Shown: positions 1-8,983, counted from the stretch's first letter. The stretch: 25,490 nt of DNA from Ignavibacteriaceae bacterium (GCA_023231105.1 JALNWB010000043.1:1-25490), one strand, 5' to 3'. Numbers and translations are program-made. Notes: generated by a model not told the origin, from the sequence alone.

Positions 1-20
1 GAATTTCGTTAATTTTATAC

Positions 21-1190
21 ATGAAGAATAAAGTTGTAATTCTTTCCTCCGGGCATCCACCGCAGGATGAAAGAATATTTTCTAAAATAGGATACTCGTT
101 GAGTACCAATGGTTATTCTGTTGTTATTTGCACTTCTACCGAAGAACTTCACACGACTGATAAATCTATTTTTTTCGATTGTTTCAACGGTGAAAAACTA
201 ACGAAAAGAGAAAAGATTAACAAGTTTTATTCTCTTTTATCCTCACATTCTCCCGATATAATTATCTCTTCCGAGCCACTGCCAATTTTAGCAGCTCATC
301 AATTTAAAAAGAAAGATAAATCTTCGTGTAAAGTCATTTCTGATATTACTGAATGGTATCCCGAAAATGTTGCATTCAAATATCAAGGAATAAAAAAATG
401 GTTTTCCTATTTCACTTTATATCTTTTTAATCTTTATACTACCAACCTGGCTGATGCATTAATTATTGGTGAAGAAGGCAAAAAGAAGAGGTATGATTTG
501 ATTGCTCCTTTTAAAATGAAAGAGATTGTTTCATACTTTCCGCGGTTGGAATTTTTCCCTTATTCAAATTTTACTTCTTCAAAAGATGAATTCAATCTCG
601 GATTTACCGGAATCTTAAACAAATCTCGCGGCTTTCATAAAATTCTTTACACAACGGAAATATTGAAAAAGAGACACCCATATCTAAAATTAAAATTAAC
701 TATCGTTGGATTATTTTTAACAGATAAAGATGAAGAATTATTTTCTGACTGGAAATTAACTAATTCCGATATTACAATTGATTTTTCAACATGGCTTCCA
801 TATGATCAACTAAAAACTAAACTTAGCGGCGTTAATCTTTTATTAGATTTAAGAGAATTAAATTTTATTTTTAATAATTCTCTCCCGATAAAAATATTTG
901 AATACATGGCTTTAGGGATACCGGTAATTTATTCCGAAGCCGCTTCTCTAAAGAATTTTTTTGGCGATTTCTCTTTCGGCAAGTTAGTTGATCCTCTGAA
1001 CTCAGAAGAGATTATTTCTGCAATCGAGTATTTTCTTTTTCACCCGGAAGAAATACAACTACAGGGTTTGCTTGGTAGAAAATTGGTAGAAGAGAAATAT
1101 CAGTGGAGTTTTTGTGAAACTAAGCTACTTAATTACCTTAAAAATATTGACTCCCTCTTTCCGGCGGAGAAACATCCGGTAACCGATTAG
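21..1190 (+). CDS. GT4-like glycosyltransferase
   Basis: Predicted cytoplasmic glycosyltransferase of the GT-B fold, 389 residues, a normal length for GT4 enzymes. The N-terminus (KVVILSSGHPPQDERIFSK) fits the first Rossmann strand and loop. The C-terminal half carries the family's donor-binding pattern PIKIFEYMALGIPVI followed by a VDP turn. It would transfer a sugar from a nucleotide-sugar donor onto a surface polysaccharide or lipid carrier; donor and acceptor cannot be read from sequence. The ATG at 21 is the first start available, with only 20 bases of upstream sequence in view. It is convergent with the flippase gene and its last 66 bases overlap that gene's 3' end. The cluster context (flippase, second glycosyltransferase, FemAB-like protein) supports a role in surface glycan assembly. 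Confidence 0.8.
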   Translation: MKNKVVILSSGHPPQDERIFSKIGYSLSTNGYSVVICTSTEELHTTDKSIFFDCFNGEKLTKREKINKFYSLLSSHSPDIIISSEPLPILAAHQFKKKDKSSCKVISDITEWYPENVAFKYQGIKKWFSYFTLYLFNLYTTNLADALIIGEEGKKKRYDLIAPFKMKEIVSYFPRLEFFPYSNFTSSKDEFNLGFTGILNKSRGFHKILYTTEILKKRHPYLKLKLTIVGLFLTDKDEELFSDWKLTNSDITIDFSTWLPYDQLKTKLSGVNLLLDLRELNFIFNNSLPIKIFEYMALGIPVIYSEAASLKNFFGDFSFGKLVDPLNSEEIISAIEYFLFHPEEIQLQGLLGRKLVEEKYQWSFCETKLLNYLKNIDSLFPAEKHPVTD

Positions 1191-2561
1191 TAAATAACCT
1201 ACCACCAAAATTATATCCAGCGTTAAATTGTTTAAATAAGATGAAACCAAATAGAATGTTGTTGTAGTAACCAGTATAAAACTTATTTGCCATTTTTCAT
1301 AAACAAAATCAAGCGCTTTATAAGAAACCATAAAAGCATAAAATGCTATTAAGAAGTAACTAACAAGCGTTGCAACCGCGGCTCCTAACAGACCATATTT
1401 TGGAATCAACAAAACGTTGAGCAAAATATTAGTTATGAAACCAACCAAATCTCCAATCAAATAATGATAACTTTTCCCTGTAGTTAAAGGATAAACCGAA
1501 TAAAAAGATGAAAGCCCTCTAAGCAGATAACTTAAAAGAATAAACGGAATTATAAATATGCCGGAGTAATATTCTTTACCAAAGAATGTCTTTCCATAAA
1601 ATTGAAATGTGAATAAATTATCGATTAAAAGTGAAACCGCTAAAAAGACAAACGTGAGTAAAAAGAATAATTTCGTGAAAACAACAGGCAGTGTTGTAGA
1701 AAATATTTTCTTTTTATAATCATCAAGCGAACGAGGGTTCCAAGCTGAACCAAATGATATTACAACAATGTTCATCATCATAGCAATGCGGTAGGCAAAG
1801 CTGTAACTACCTACTTCCTTTGCGCTCATGTAATGATTAATTAGAAATCTATCTGCTACATCAACAAAAGTAGAAAGAATTCCCGCGGCTAAAAGGGGTA
1901 ATGAAAAAACGAATAACTTTTTAAGGAGCCGATAATCAATTTGGAAAGAAAAATCATTTTTTATAAATCTGTACGAGAGAAGCAACGATATGCTTGATGA
2001 AACGATCTGGGCAAGAAATATTCCGAGTATTCCAAGTCGAAATGATGAAATAAAAATAAAATTGAAAAGAAGATTTATGATTGCCGATATTGAAACAACT
2101 AAAACATATTTTTTTGATTCTTCTCTTGCTCTCAATAAATGAAGATTGTAAAAAGCAATGGTTTCAATAACGAGCAGAACTGCCATGGAAATTATAATTG
2201 AACTATAATCGCTTGTGGTAACTAATAAAATGGATGTTTGGTGGGCAAAGAAAATCAATCCAAACGCAAATATGACAGAAATTATTCCTAAGGTGCTCAC
2301 CGTAGTAGAAAATATTTTTTTCTTTTCATCTGATGATTCAGCTTCTACATAATATTTCGTAAGTGAAGCTTGGAATCCGGCTTGAACAACTACAGCAAGG
2401 ATTGTATAGAAGGAAAGGATTAAGGTGTAGTTACCAAAATCGGAAGTTGAAAAAACTTGCGAGTAAAAGGGAAGCAGTAAAAAGTTAGAAGCGCGGAGGA
2501 AAATCATTCCCATGGAATATAAACCGGTTGATTTAAGTAGTCCAGTTTTATTAGCTGTCAT
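1125..2561 (-). CDS. Wzx-like polysaccharide flippase (MOP superfamily)
   Basis: A 478-residue, very hydrophobic inner-membrane protein with about 12 to 14 predicted membrane segments spread over the whole length. The N-terminus (GLYSMGMIFLRASNFLLLPFY) and the later LLIPKYGLLGAAVAT segment are typical of oligosaccharide flippases of the MOP (MATE/Wzx) superfamily. These move undecaprenyl-linked repeat units across the inner membrane. Its ATG overlaps the TGA of the upstream glycosyltransferase gene (ATGA at 2558-2561), indicating translational coupling. It is the last gene of the minus-strand train and its 3' end overlaps the convergent plus-strand glycosyltransferase by 66 bases. The substrate is unknown. 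A teichoic/capsule-type exporter of the same superfamily cannot be excluded. Confidence 0.85.
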   Translation of the reverse strand: MTANKTGLLKSTGLYSMGMIFLRASNFLLLPFYSQVFSTSDFGNYTLILSFYTILAVVVQAGFQASLTKYYVEAESSDEKKKIFSTTVSTLGIISVIFAFGLIFFAHQTSILLVTTSDYSSIIISMAVLLVIETIAFYNLHLLRAREESKKYVLVVSISAIINLLFNFIFISSFRLGILGIFLAQIVSSSISLLLSYRFIKNDFSFQIDYRLLKKLFVFSLPLLAAGILSTFVDVADRFLINHYMSAKEVGSYSFAYRIAMMMNIVVISFGSAWNPRSLDDYKKKIFSTTLPVVFTKLFFLLTFVFLAVSLLIDNLFTFQFYGKTFFGKEYYSGIFIIPFILLSYLLRGLSSFYSVYPLTTGKSYHYLIGDLVGFITNILLNVLLIPKYGLLGAAVATLVSYFLIAFYAFMVSYKALDFVYEKWQISFILVTTTTFYLVSSYLNNLTLDIILVVGYLLIGYRMFLRRKEGVNIFKVIK

Positions 2562-3634
2562 ATGATGTTATACTTGTTATATAATTCATACAATCTTTTA
2601 TTTACGTTTTCATAACCATGATATTTCGTCACCCAATTTTTTCCGCGAATGCCAAAATCATTTCTCATTTTTTCGTCAGAAATAAGAGAAGAAAGTCTTT
2701 CGTATAATTCATCGCCATTATTTGCAACTACAAATGGATTCTCCGGCAGCCACTCTTCGTATTCTTTCGTCATATTTGTTATGGTAGGAATGCCCACAGC
2801 AAGTGTTTCAATTCCCGCTTTTCCGTAACCTGTTCCTCCCATCGTTCCACCGACTTGATCGATGCAAATGTCACACTCGCTTTTAATTTCAAGTACTTTA
2901 GCACGACTCATATTTTCTAAAAGGATGAATTCAATTTTTCTTTCTCTGCTAATTTTGTCAAGCACCGATAAAATTAATTCCGTCCCTTTATATTTCCTAT
3001 TTGTTGGAGAATGAACAATTTTAATTCTATCCGATTCATTTTTTTTTCGTTCGGGTAATTCGCCTTGGTTATACGGGTAAAAAATATATTCCAAATCTTT
3101 TTTTAACGAGAGATGATCATATTCCGAAGTGATATTCAAGTCTGATATCGCATCCAGTTCTTTTATTAATCCACGGATACGTAAATCACTTCCATAGTAA
3201 CAACAAACAATTTTCTTCCCCATCTTTTTCCATTTGATTGCCTGCTTTGCATTTCGGTAAAAATCTAACCCGGAATCAAAGTGAATAATATCATAATCAT
3301 TGAGATGATATTTTTCGATAGTCTCTTCAACCAAATTCAGTTTGAAAAAATCATAGAGAGCAAAATATGATTTCTCAAAAATATTTTTTGGTTTAAATAT
3401 CGGGGACTGCTTTGGATTATCAATTTCCCTCATTTGCATTTTTTTCTTACGCCATAATTTGGCAAAAGATAAATTCGGTAAAGGGAGTTCTAAACAAATA
3501 TCTTCGGGAAACTGCAAAGGATTTTTGTGAAATGTAATAAGGCGGGAAAAGTCTCCGCACGTGTTGTGCATTTTATAAAAATCATACGGAACACCGGCAT
3601 AATTTTGCGGCGCTATATGAAGTATTTTAAGCAT
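2558..3634 (-). CDS. Glycosyltransferase, GT-B fold (GT4-like)
   Basis: 358-residue soluble protein with a GT-B glycosyltransferase layout. The N-terminal domain starts MLKILHIAPQNYAGVPYDFY and includes an IIHFDSG segment. The C-terminal donor domain contains KIVHSPTNRKYKGTELIL and the conserved GKAGIETLAVGIPTIT loop, the counterpart of the EAMA.G.P motif of GT4 enzymes. It probably adds one sugar to a lipid-linked oligosaccharide on the cytoplasmic face. Its ATG shares a base with the TAA of the upstream FemAB-like gene (TAATG at 3632-3636). Its TGA overlaps the flippase ATG, so the three genes should be translated as a coupled unit. Sugar specificity cannot be assigned. Confidence 0.8.
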   Translation of the reverse strand: MLKILHIAPQNYAGVPYDFYKMHNTCGDFSRLITFHKNPLQFPEDICLELPLPNLSFAKLWRKKKMQMREIDNPKQSPIFKPKNIFEKSYFALYDFFKLNLVEETIEKYHLNDYDIIHFDSGLDFYRNAKQAIKWKKMGKKIVCCYYGSDLRIRGLIKELDAISDLNITSEYDHLSLKKDLEYIFYPYNQGELPERKKNESDRIKIVHSPTNRKYKGTELILSVLDKISRERKIEFILLENMSRAKVLEIKSECDICIDQVGGTMGGTGYGKAGIETLAVGIPTITNMTKEYEEWLPENPFVVANNGDELYERLSSLISDEKMRNDFGIRGKNWVTKYHGYENVNKRLYELYNKYNII

Positions 3635-4605
3635 TAAATCTCTTTATAAAAAGTATCCCTAAAAATTCCTCTCGCTCCAAAATTTTCTTTGAATCTTCCA
3701 AGTCCCCAATTAGGTTCCATATTAACTGTGAAAATTCCAAAATCTAAGAACTTAAATCCTTCATCATGTGATCGTTTCATTATTTCATAGAAGAGCAGAT
3801 TTACCGCACGGTATTCCTGGTAATCTTCATCATGACTGATATAAAATGCGAGAACTACTTTATCGTTTGCAGAGAAATTACAAACTCCGGCGATGATTTT
3901 TCCCTTAACAAACGCTCCCCAAAGACGAACTTTTGAAGGATACAACTTTTTAATTTTTAACAGTTCATCTAAAGTATGCGTTGGATTAACATTGTGCCGC
4001 ATTTTCAGATTCTTTTTTAGAATTTCGTAATACTCTGCATATTGGTCGCATTCAACAATTTCGACGCCTTGCTTTAAAGCTTTTTTTGCCGCCGTTCTTG
4101 CTTCGGAACGATATGTGGAAAGTAGTTCATCCTTTGCAACATCAAGCTGAACAACGCTTGACACTTCCCTTTTCAAATAAGTAAATTCGTTTTTTATTAA
4201 CGCGAAATCAATATAGTTTGAATATTTCGATAAGTAAATGATTGGTGGCAGCGTAAGTTGAATTGCATCGCACTTCAATTCTTTCGCATGCTTTTGTAGA
4301 ATATCAACAAGTTCAAAAGCTTCTTGAAAATTCAAATTTGAATTGTAAACAAATCCGCCGTATGAAGCACCCGAATGAGAGGATAAAATTTTCTTCCCGT
4401 CGCGGTTAACGACTACTGCCGGAAAAAGTGAAAGTATTTTATTGTTTTTCCTTATAACCAAAGAAGCGTCTTTAAATTTATCTTTCGGGTGATAGGACAA
4501 AAATAACCGCTGATGAAACATTGTACCGTTATCTGAAGCGGTTACAAATGCATCCCACTCTTCGTTTGTAATTTTAGAATCTGCAAAAGAAATATATTCG
4601 ATCAT
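3634..4605 (-). CDS. FemAB/GNAT-like acyl- or aminoacyl-transferase
   Basis: 323-residue protein resembling the double-GNAT FemAB/Acetyltransf_6 family. It has an N-terminal half with the W-D-A-F...G.MFHQ...L pattern and ILSSHSGASYGGFVY. A basic, Ala/Arg-rich segment lies near the middle (YRSEARTAAKKALKQGVEIV). The C-terminal GNAT half contains AGVCNF, a DEDYQEYRAVNLLFYEIMK-like acceptor helix and FLDFGIFT. Relatives transfer amino acids to peptidoglycan precursors or acyl groups to surface sugars. Among glycosyltransferases and a flippase, sugar N-acylation is the more likely job, but this is inference. It lies 3 bases after the PorV-like gene stop and overlaps the next glycosyltransferase start by one base. 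Confidence 0.72.
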   Translation of the reverse strand: MIEYISFADSKITNEEWDAFVTASDNGTMFHQRLFLSYHPKDKFKDASLVIRKNNKILSLFPAVVVNRDGKKILSSHSGASYGGFVYNSNLNFQEAFELVDILQKHAKELKCDAIQLTLPPIIYLSKYSNYIDFALIKNEFTYLKREVSSVVQLDVAKDELLSTYRSEARTAAKKALKQGVEIVECDQYAEYYEILKKNLKMRHNVNPTHTLDELLKIKKLYPSKVRLWGAFVKGKIIAGVCNFSANDKVVLAFYISHDEDYQEYRAVNLLFYEIMKRSHDEGFKFLDFGIFTVNMEPNWGLGRFKENFGARGIFRDTFYKEI

Positions 4606-4608
4606 ATA

Positions 4609-5520
4609 TTAAAAAGTATATTTTATTGATATAGTTTGAGCTTGTCCGAGTCCGTAAGAAAAAGGAGTCATTGCGTAATCGAAAGAGAATTGATTCCAGT
4701 AGATGCCTAAACCTCCGGAAATATCTTTTGACAAATAGTTGGTTTGATAACCTAATCTTAATGCAAACATTTTATCATAAACGATTTCTGTTCCAAAATT
4801 TACGTGCGAATCATTTTGGGCTAAATATTTTTGAAATTCCGCACCGGCTTGGAGAGTAAGTTTATATTCCGGAAAATCAAAAGCATAAATAGGACCAACT
4901 CTAATTTCCGAAGGCAATTTCGTGGCTTCTTTCTGAAGTTGATTCATTTTCCCAATATTTTTTACAACACCGGAAATAAAAAGATTTTCTATCGGCGATT
5001 TGTAGTGGAGTCCAAAATCAAAAGCAATGCCTTCAGCATTATCATAAAAAATATCTTCATAAAGATATTTCACGGTTATACCGGTTGAAAGATTATCAAC
5101 CAAAGAAAATGCTGTTGAAAGCGAACCGAAAAAGTAGTGGGAGTTAAACGTTGATTCAACAGGTCCCGGCTTTGTTCTCACTTCAATTTCTTTAATTGAA
5201 GTTGAATTAATCCCGATTCCGATAGGTAAATTAAAAAGTGAAAATTTCACGCCAAGTAATTCTGTTGCTGCGTCCTGAATCCATGCGTTATGAGTAAAAA
5301 TTATCTCAGGTGATCCTTCTTTCAACTGCGCCGGGTTATAAAATATTGCAGAAACATCGTTCGCAAAGATTGCTCCATTATCGCCGAGCGCTATATTTCT
5401 TGCGCCGGAACCGATCTTTAGAAATGATAATCCGTTACTTCCGCCGCTTTGCGCAAAACTAAAAATCGGAAGAACGAATACGGAAAGAAGTATAATTTTT
5501 ATTTGATTTGATTTTTTCAT
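4609..5520 (-). CDS. PorV/PorQ-like outer-membrane barrel protein (second copy)
   Basis: 303 residues with a clear signal peptide (LLSVFVLPIFSFAQ, cleavage near residue 23). The mature N-terminus, SFLKIGSGARNIALGDNGAIF, followed by SAIFYNPAQL, is the hallmark of PorV/PorQ-family proteins (FadL-related beta-barrels). The remainder alternates short amphipathic strands and ends in F (SIKYTF), as outer-membrane barrels do. In type IX secretion, PorV shuttles cargo to the PorU sortase; whether this copy does so or serves another export route is unknown. It lies 20 bases downstream of a second, diverged PorV/PorQ-like gene and just upstream of the FemAB-like gene. Confidence 0.85.
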   Translation of the reverse strand: MKKSNQIKIILLSVFVLPIFSFAQSGGSNGLSFLKIGSGARNIALGDNGAIFANDVSAIFYNPAQLKEGSPEIIFTHNAWIQDAATELLGVKFSLFNLPIGIGINSTSIKEIEVRTKPGPVESTFNSHYFFGSLSTAFSLVDNLSTGITVKYLYEDIFYDNAEGIAFDFGLHYKSPIENLFISGVVKNIGKMNQLQKEATKLPSEIRVGPIYAFDFPEYKLTLQAGAEFQKYLAQNDSHVNFGTEIVYDKMFALRLGYQTNYLSKDISGGLGIYWNQFSFDYAMTPFSYGLGQAQTISIKYTF

Positions 5521-5540
5521 AATTAAAAATAGTAAAAGAA

Positions 5541-6545
5541 TTAGAAATTAACGTGAACACCAATTATATGTCTATCTTGTGACGAATATGGTTCGTGCAT
5601 AAATGCGTAGTCAAAACCAACGACAATGTTTGAAATATGTTTTGCATAACCAATTCCGAAAGAAGGTTTAACGGATTCGTCACCATTATTCAGTTGAATA
5701 TTATCAAGACCGGCGCGTAAGAATAAATCGTCAATCGGGTTATACTCAGCGCCAAAACGTAGCATTTTCGTTCCGTAATTGTCAAAATAAAACTCGGATG
5801 AAGTTAACAATTCATATTCATCGAATCGATAACTCATTCCAATTTTCTTTCCGGTAGGAAATTTATTCTCTGTCAAAGAGCCGTCAATGCTGTAAATCGG
5901 AGAAGAATCCCACTTATACTTGCTGTTCAAATCTGCAAGAACAAAAGATAAGGCCATATTTTTTGAATATGAATAAAGAAATCCTAAATCAAATCCCAAG
6001 CCGGTAGAAGTGATGTCTTGATATAATTTGTAATAATAAAATTTCGCGGAAAATCCTGCTGCAAATTTTTCAGAAAATTTTACTGCAACGGAAAGGTAAT
6101 ATTGATTTTCCGAAGTTGAGAGATTCCCTTTTTTAAAACCTTGATTATCCCGTTCATCAATATTGCCGACTCCGGAGTTAATTAATCCAAAACTCAATCC
6201 CGCAGACGATCTTGGTTTTTTATTTTCGAGAGCAGAATCTTTAACCGAATAAAAATCAAATCTGCGTGTAAAGGATACAAAATTAAGTTTTCGATCAAGT
6301 GAAAGAAAAGAATACCCGCTTTGAAAAGAATTATCATTTTGAAAAACCGAAACTGCAGGATTGTAATAAGAAACTAAATTTCCTTCTTTAACAGCGGAAA
6401 GAGAATTTCCCATTGCAATACCGCGCGGACCAAAACCAAAACGGCTAAAAGCTCCCGCAGCTGAACTTATTTTGCTCATCTTAGGTTGAGCGAACAACGT
6501 TACTGTTGATAAAATTAAAATGAAAAATAAAATTATTTGTTTCAA
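5541..6545 (-). CDS. PorV/PorQ-like outer-membrane barrel protein (first copy)
   Basis: 334 residues beginning with a signal peptide (FFILILSTVTLFAQ). The mature start, FSRFGFGPRGIAMGNSLSAV followed by VSYYNPAVS, matches the same PorV/PorQ consensus as its downstream neighbour, and the protein ends VHVNF, fitting a barrel closing strand. The two barrels are clearly related but much diverged, so they probably do different jobs (for example one PorV-like and one PorQ-like). The only plausible start is TTG at 6545: an in-frame stop lies two codons upstream and AAAGGT provides a weak ribosome site. It begins 9 bases after the propeller gene stop. Confidence 0.82.
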   Translation of the reverse strand: MKQIILFFILILSTVTLFAQPKMSKISSAAGAFSRFGFGPRGIAMGNSLSAVKEGNLVSYYNPAVSVFQNDNSFQSGYSFLSLDRKLNFVSFTRRFDFYSVKDSALENKKPRSSAGLSFGLINSGVGNIDERDNQGFKKGNLSTSENQYYLSVAVKFSEKFAAGFSAKFYYYKLYQDITSTGLGFDLGFLYSYSKNMALSFVLADLNSKYKWDSSPIYSIDGSLTENKFPTGKKIGMSYRFDEYELLTSSEFYFDNYGTKMLRFGAEYNPIDDLFLRAGLDNIQLNNGDESVKPSFGIGYAKHISNIVVGFDYAFMHEPYSSQDRHIIGVHVNF

Positions 6546-6554
6546 AATTTACCT

Positions 6555-8180
6555 TTACTGTATTACCATAATTTTTCCGAATTGAGAGTCTTGTCCGTCA
6601 ATTTCGATGCGATAAAAATAGACTCCGTTCGGTACAACATTTCCGAAATCATCTCTACCATCCCAATAATCGATTACCCCGTTTATACCATCAGTATTGG
6701 ATGAATTGATTACATGTGCAGGATTTCCACGATCAACATTTTGGATTAAAGTCCGCAAATAATTCATTCCGAAATCAAGAATTCTGATAGTAACTTTTTT
6801 TGAAATCCCACCGGTGTTGTATTTAATTTTCGCCATTTCCATTTTAGGGGAAAAAGGATTTGGGAAAGCATAACAATCGTCCTTTTTCTGCAATGGTTGT
6901 GAAGCGTAAAAAATTGTCCAATCATCCGACCAATTATAATTCGGCATCTCATTTTTTACTAAACCATCTCCCGAACCTGCCCAAACGGTATTTCCGTTGT
7001 TAGAAAAAGCGGCTGAATAAAACTTTGTCGTTTGCAGAGCTAAACCGCTTTTTTTATCAACAATGGAACCAGCATTTAACCAACTGTTAAGCGAACTTAT
7101 TTCGTTTAAATATATTCCATTATCCGTTACTGCTATAACACTATTTTTGTCCGAAGCAAAATTATGCGCTTTTTCTTCATGCAAAGTTGTATTCCAATTT
7201 ACTCCGCCGTCTTTAGAATAACTCACCGCATTAAACTCATTTAGATCGTTTGCTTTCCACGATGCGGCAAAAAGTGCTTTCATAAATTTGTTATATCCTA
7301 ATGCAACATTAAAATTTCCGCTGATAGGATTGTCTTGATTTTGATGATTAAATTTTACCCAACTTATTGAATCAGCAGGAAGAAATGCATTAGTTGTTTT
7401 GTTAATACCGTTAGCAGACCCGGCATATAAAGTAGAATCATCTGCGGCTACTAATGAGAAAAGCCGGTAATTCAGATATTCTTCCTTACCGAATTTTCCC
7501 GCCACAGGTTGTAACGCAAACGATAATGAATCAGAAGGTTTTATTGAAGAAAGAAAATCGGGGGGAAGGATTGCTCGTCTCCATTTTGCATTTGTATTAA
7601 CCATTAAACTATCAAATGAAACGGAGCGCAAACCTCCGGCAAAAGTTGCAACCCATATTTTATTTCCCGCGAAGGCAAAATCATAAATAACGTTTTCCAC
7701 CGCAACAGTAACAGGCAAAGCCCGCAAAATGTTTTTACCATACACAACTGATGAATCGCCCGGTTCATCAATTGGCTGCGAAACAGTTTGCCATGTGACA
7801 CCATTATCCGATGAAAACCGCAACCCACTCCCTTCCGTAAAAGAACTACCGTTTTTTTCAATTGAATGTCCTGTAGATACGAAGATTACTCCTTTAGCAT
7901 AAAGCAAAGCAATTATGTCTTCTGTACCAAATTCCGAAGTATTTAAATAATTTTTCCAGGTTGTTCCATTATCGATAGATTGACTTAATCCTTTTGAAGT
8001 GCCGAGCCAAATGGTATCACCAACAACAAGAATGTCGGTAATGCTATTGCTTGCAGGATTTTCATCAGTCAGTATTTCGGAAGAATTATTAACTTTTTCT
8101 AATATAAAAGTCTTTGGAATTTTTTGAGCTGAGAGAATTAAGCTAAATATGAAAGTAAAAAGAAAAATTTGCTTTATCAT
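6555..8180 (-). CDS. Secreted beta-propeller protein with FlgD-like C-terminal domain
   Basis: 541 residues: signal peptide (FTFIFSLILSAQ, first 19 or so residues), then recurring propeller blades. Examples are IWLGTSKGLSQSIDNGTTW near 57-75, IWVATFAGGLRSV, LYAGSANGINKTT, a KDGGVNWN blade and VWAGSGDGLVK. The last 105 residues (from about 435) form a FlgD-like Ig domain: CYAFPNPFSP, a WDGRDDFGNVVPNGVYFYRI core and a GKIMVIQ end. Such C-terminal domains often act as type IX secretion signals. The layout recalls PorZ, the propeller partner in the type IX attachment complex, but I cannot establish orthology. It overlaps the upstream lipoprotein gene by an ATGA and precedes two PorV/PorQ-like genes. 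Confidence 0.75.
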   Translation of the reverse strand: MIKQIFLFTFIFSLILSAQKIPKTFILEKVNNSSEILTDENPASNSITDILVVGDTIWLGTSKGLSQSIDNGTTWKNYLNTSEFGTEDIIALLYAKGVIFVSTGHSIEKNGSSFTEGSGLRFSSDNGVTWQTVSQPIDEPGDSSVVYGKNILRALPVTVAVENVIYDFAFAGNKIWVATFAGGLRSVSFDSLMVNTNAKWRRAILPPDFLSSIKPSDSLSFALQPVAGKFGKEEYLNYRLFSLVAADDSTLYAGSANGINKTTNAFLPADSISWVKFNHQNQDNPISGNFNVALGYNKFMKALFAASWKANDLNEFNAVSYSKDGGVNWNTTLHEEKAHNFASDKNSVIAVTDNGIYLNEISSLNSWLNAGSIVDKKSGLALQTTKFYSAAFSNNGNTVWAGSGDGLVKNEMPNYNWSDDWTIFYASQPLQKKDDCYAFPNPFSPKMEMAKIKYNTGGISKKVTIRILDFGMNYLRTLIQNVDRGNPAHVINSSNTDGINGVIDYWDGRDDFGNVVPNGVYFYRIEIDGQDSQFGKIMVIQ

Positions 8181-8983
8181 TCTATAACAACCATAGTTTT
8201 TGAAACAATACTACTTGTTTTTCCACCTCTATCTTCTGTTTGAAATTCAAATTTCCATTCTCCGAGAGGTGCGGTGGATGAGAAGTAATTTGCATAGGAA
8301 AATATGTTATCACTTGCTGAAGCATCACCATGCTGTGTACTGTTTCCGTCGTTATACATAGTCCACTTAGTTCCACCCCCGGGGTTACTGACAGCAGTCC
8401 CGTCTGGGCGATATAGTAAGAAAGATACTTGTTTTATATCGTTTAGTCCGTTTGAATCTTCAACCGTTACATTAAATGCAAACGATGATTCTCTATGAAC
8501 TGTATCGGGAACGGAAACATTCGTTATCACCGGTGCAACATTGGACTTTCCATTATCAAAGAAAAACGTTTGTGAAGCGACTTTTTTTGTCGTTCCTGTT
8601 TTATCTTCAACAAAATAATTAATTGAATACATCCCGTTAATGTATTCATTCTTCATTGTTACAAGAGTGGAAAAAATATTATCACCCTTTACAGCATCAC
8701 CGGTACTTGGGCTTCCATTATCATATAAATAAATAGTTCCCGAAGAAATATTTTCGTTTTCAGGTGAAAGAATTTCGATCCACGTTCTCTTAATATCCGT
8801 GGAAGAAGTAAATTCAATTGAAGGATTTATAATCGAATCGGCTAGCGTGTGCATAAAAGAAGCAAAAGTTGCAACGCTTGCCACTTGATAAATCGCTTGT
8901 TTCGTTTCCACCGGAGAGTCGAATTTTTTACCACACCCATGAAACGTTATAATCAGAAGAATTAAAAACAGTAATTTTTTCAT
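8177..8983 (-). CDS. Lipoprotein with repeated D-N-G/GD..GDN Ig-like modules
   Basis: 268-residue predicted lipoprotein: hydrophobic signal LLFLILLIITFHGC with a candidate lipidated Cys17 in a relaxed lipobox. The mature part contains two similar modules. Each ends in a metal-binding-like turn: YDNGSPSTGDAVKGDNIFS at about 87-105 and YNDGNSTQHGDASASDNIFS at about 210-229. This D-x-G...GD...GD-x-xFS pattern recurs in secreted Ig-like (choice-of-anchor X) domains of Bacteroidota and Ignavibacteria. No enzymatic motif is seen; an envelope structural or binding role is likely. It appears to be the first gene of the train, preceded by 52 non-coding bases, and overlaps the propeller start by ATGA. 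Confidence 0.72.
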   Translation of the reverse strand: MKKLLFLILLIITFHGCGKKFDSPVETKQAIYQVASVATFASFMHTLADSIINPSIEFTSSTDIKRTWIEILSPENENISSGTIYLYDNGSPSTGDAVKGDNIFSTLVTMKNEYINGMYSINYFVEDKTGTTKKVASQTFFFDNGKSNVAPVITNVSVPDTVHRESSFAFNVTVEDSNGLNDIKQVSFLLYRPDGTAVSNPGGGTKWTMYNDGNSTQHGDASASDNIFSYANYFSSTAPLGEWKFEFQTEDRGGKTSSIVSKTMVVIE

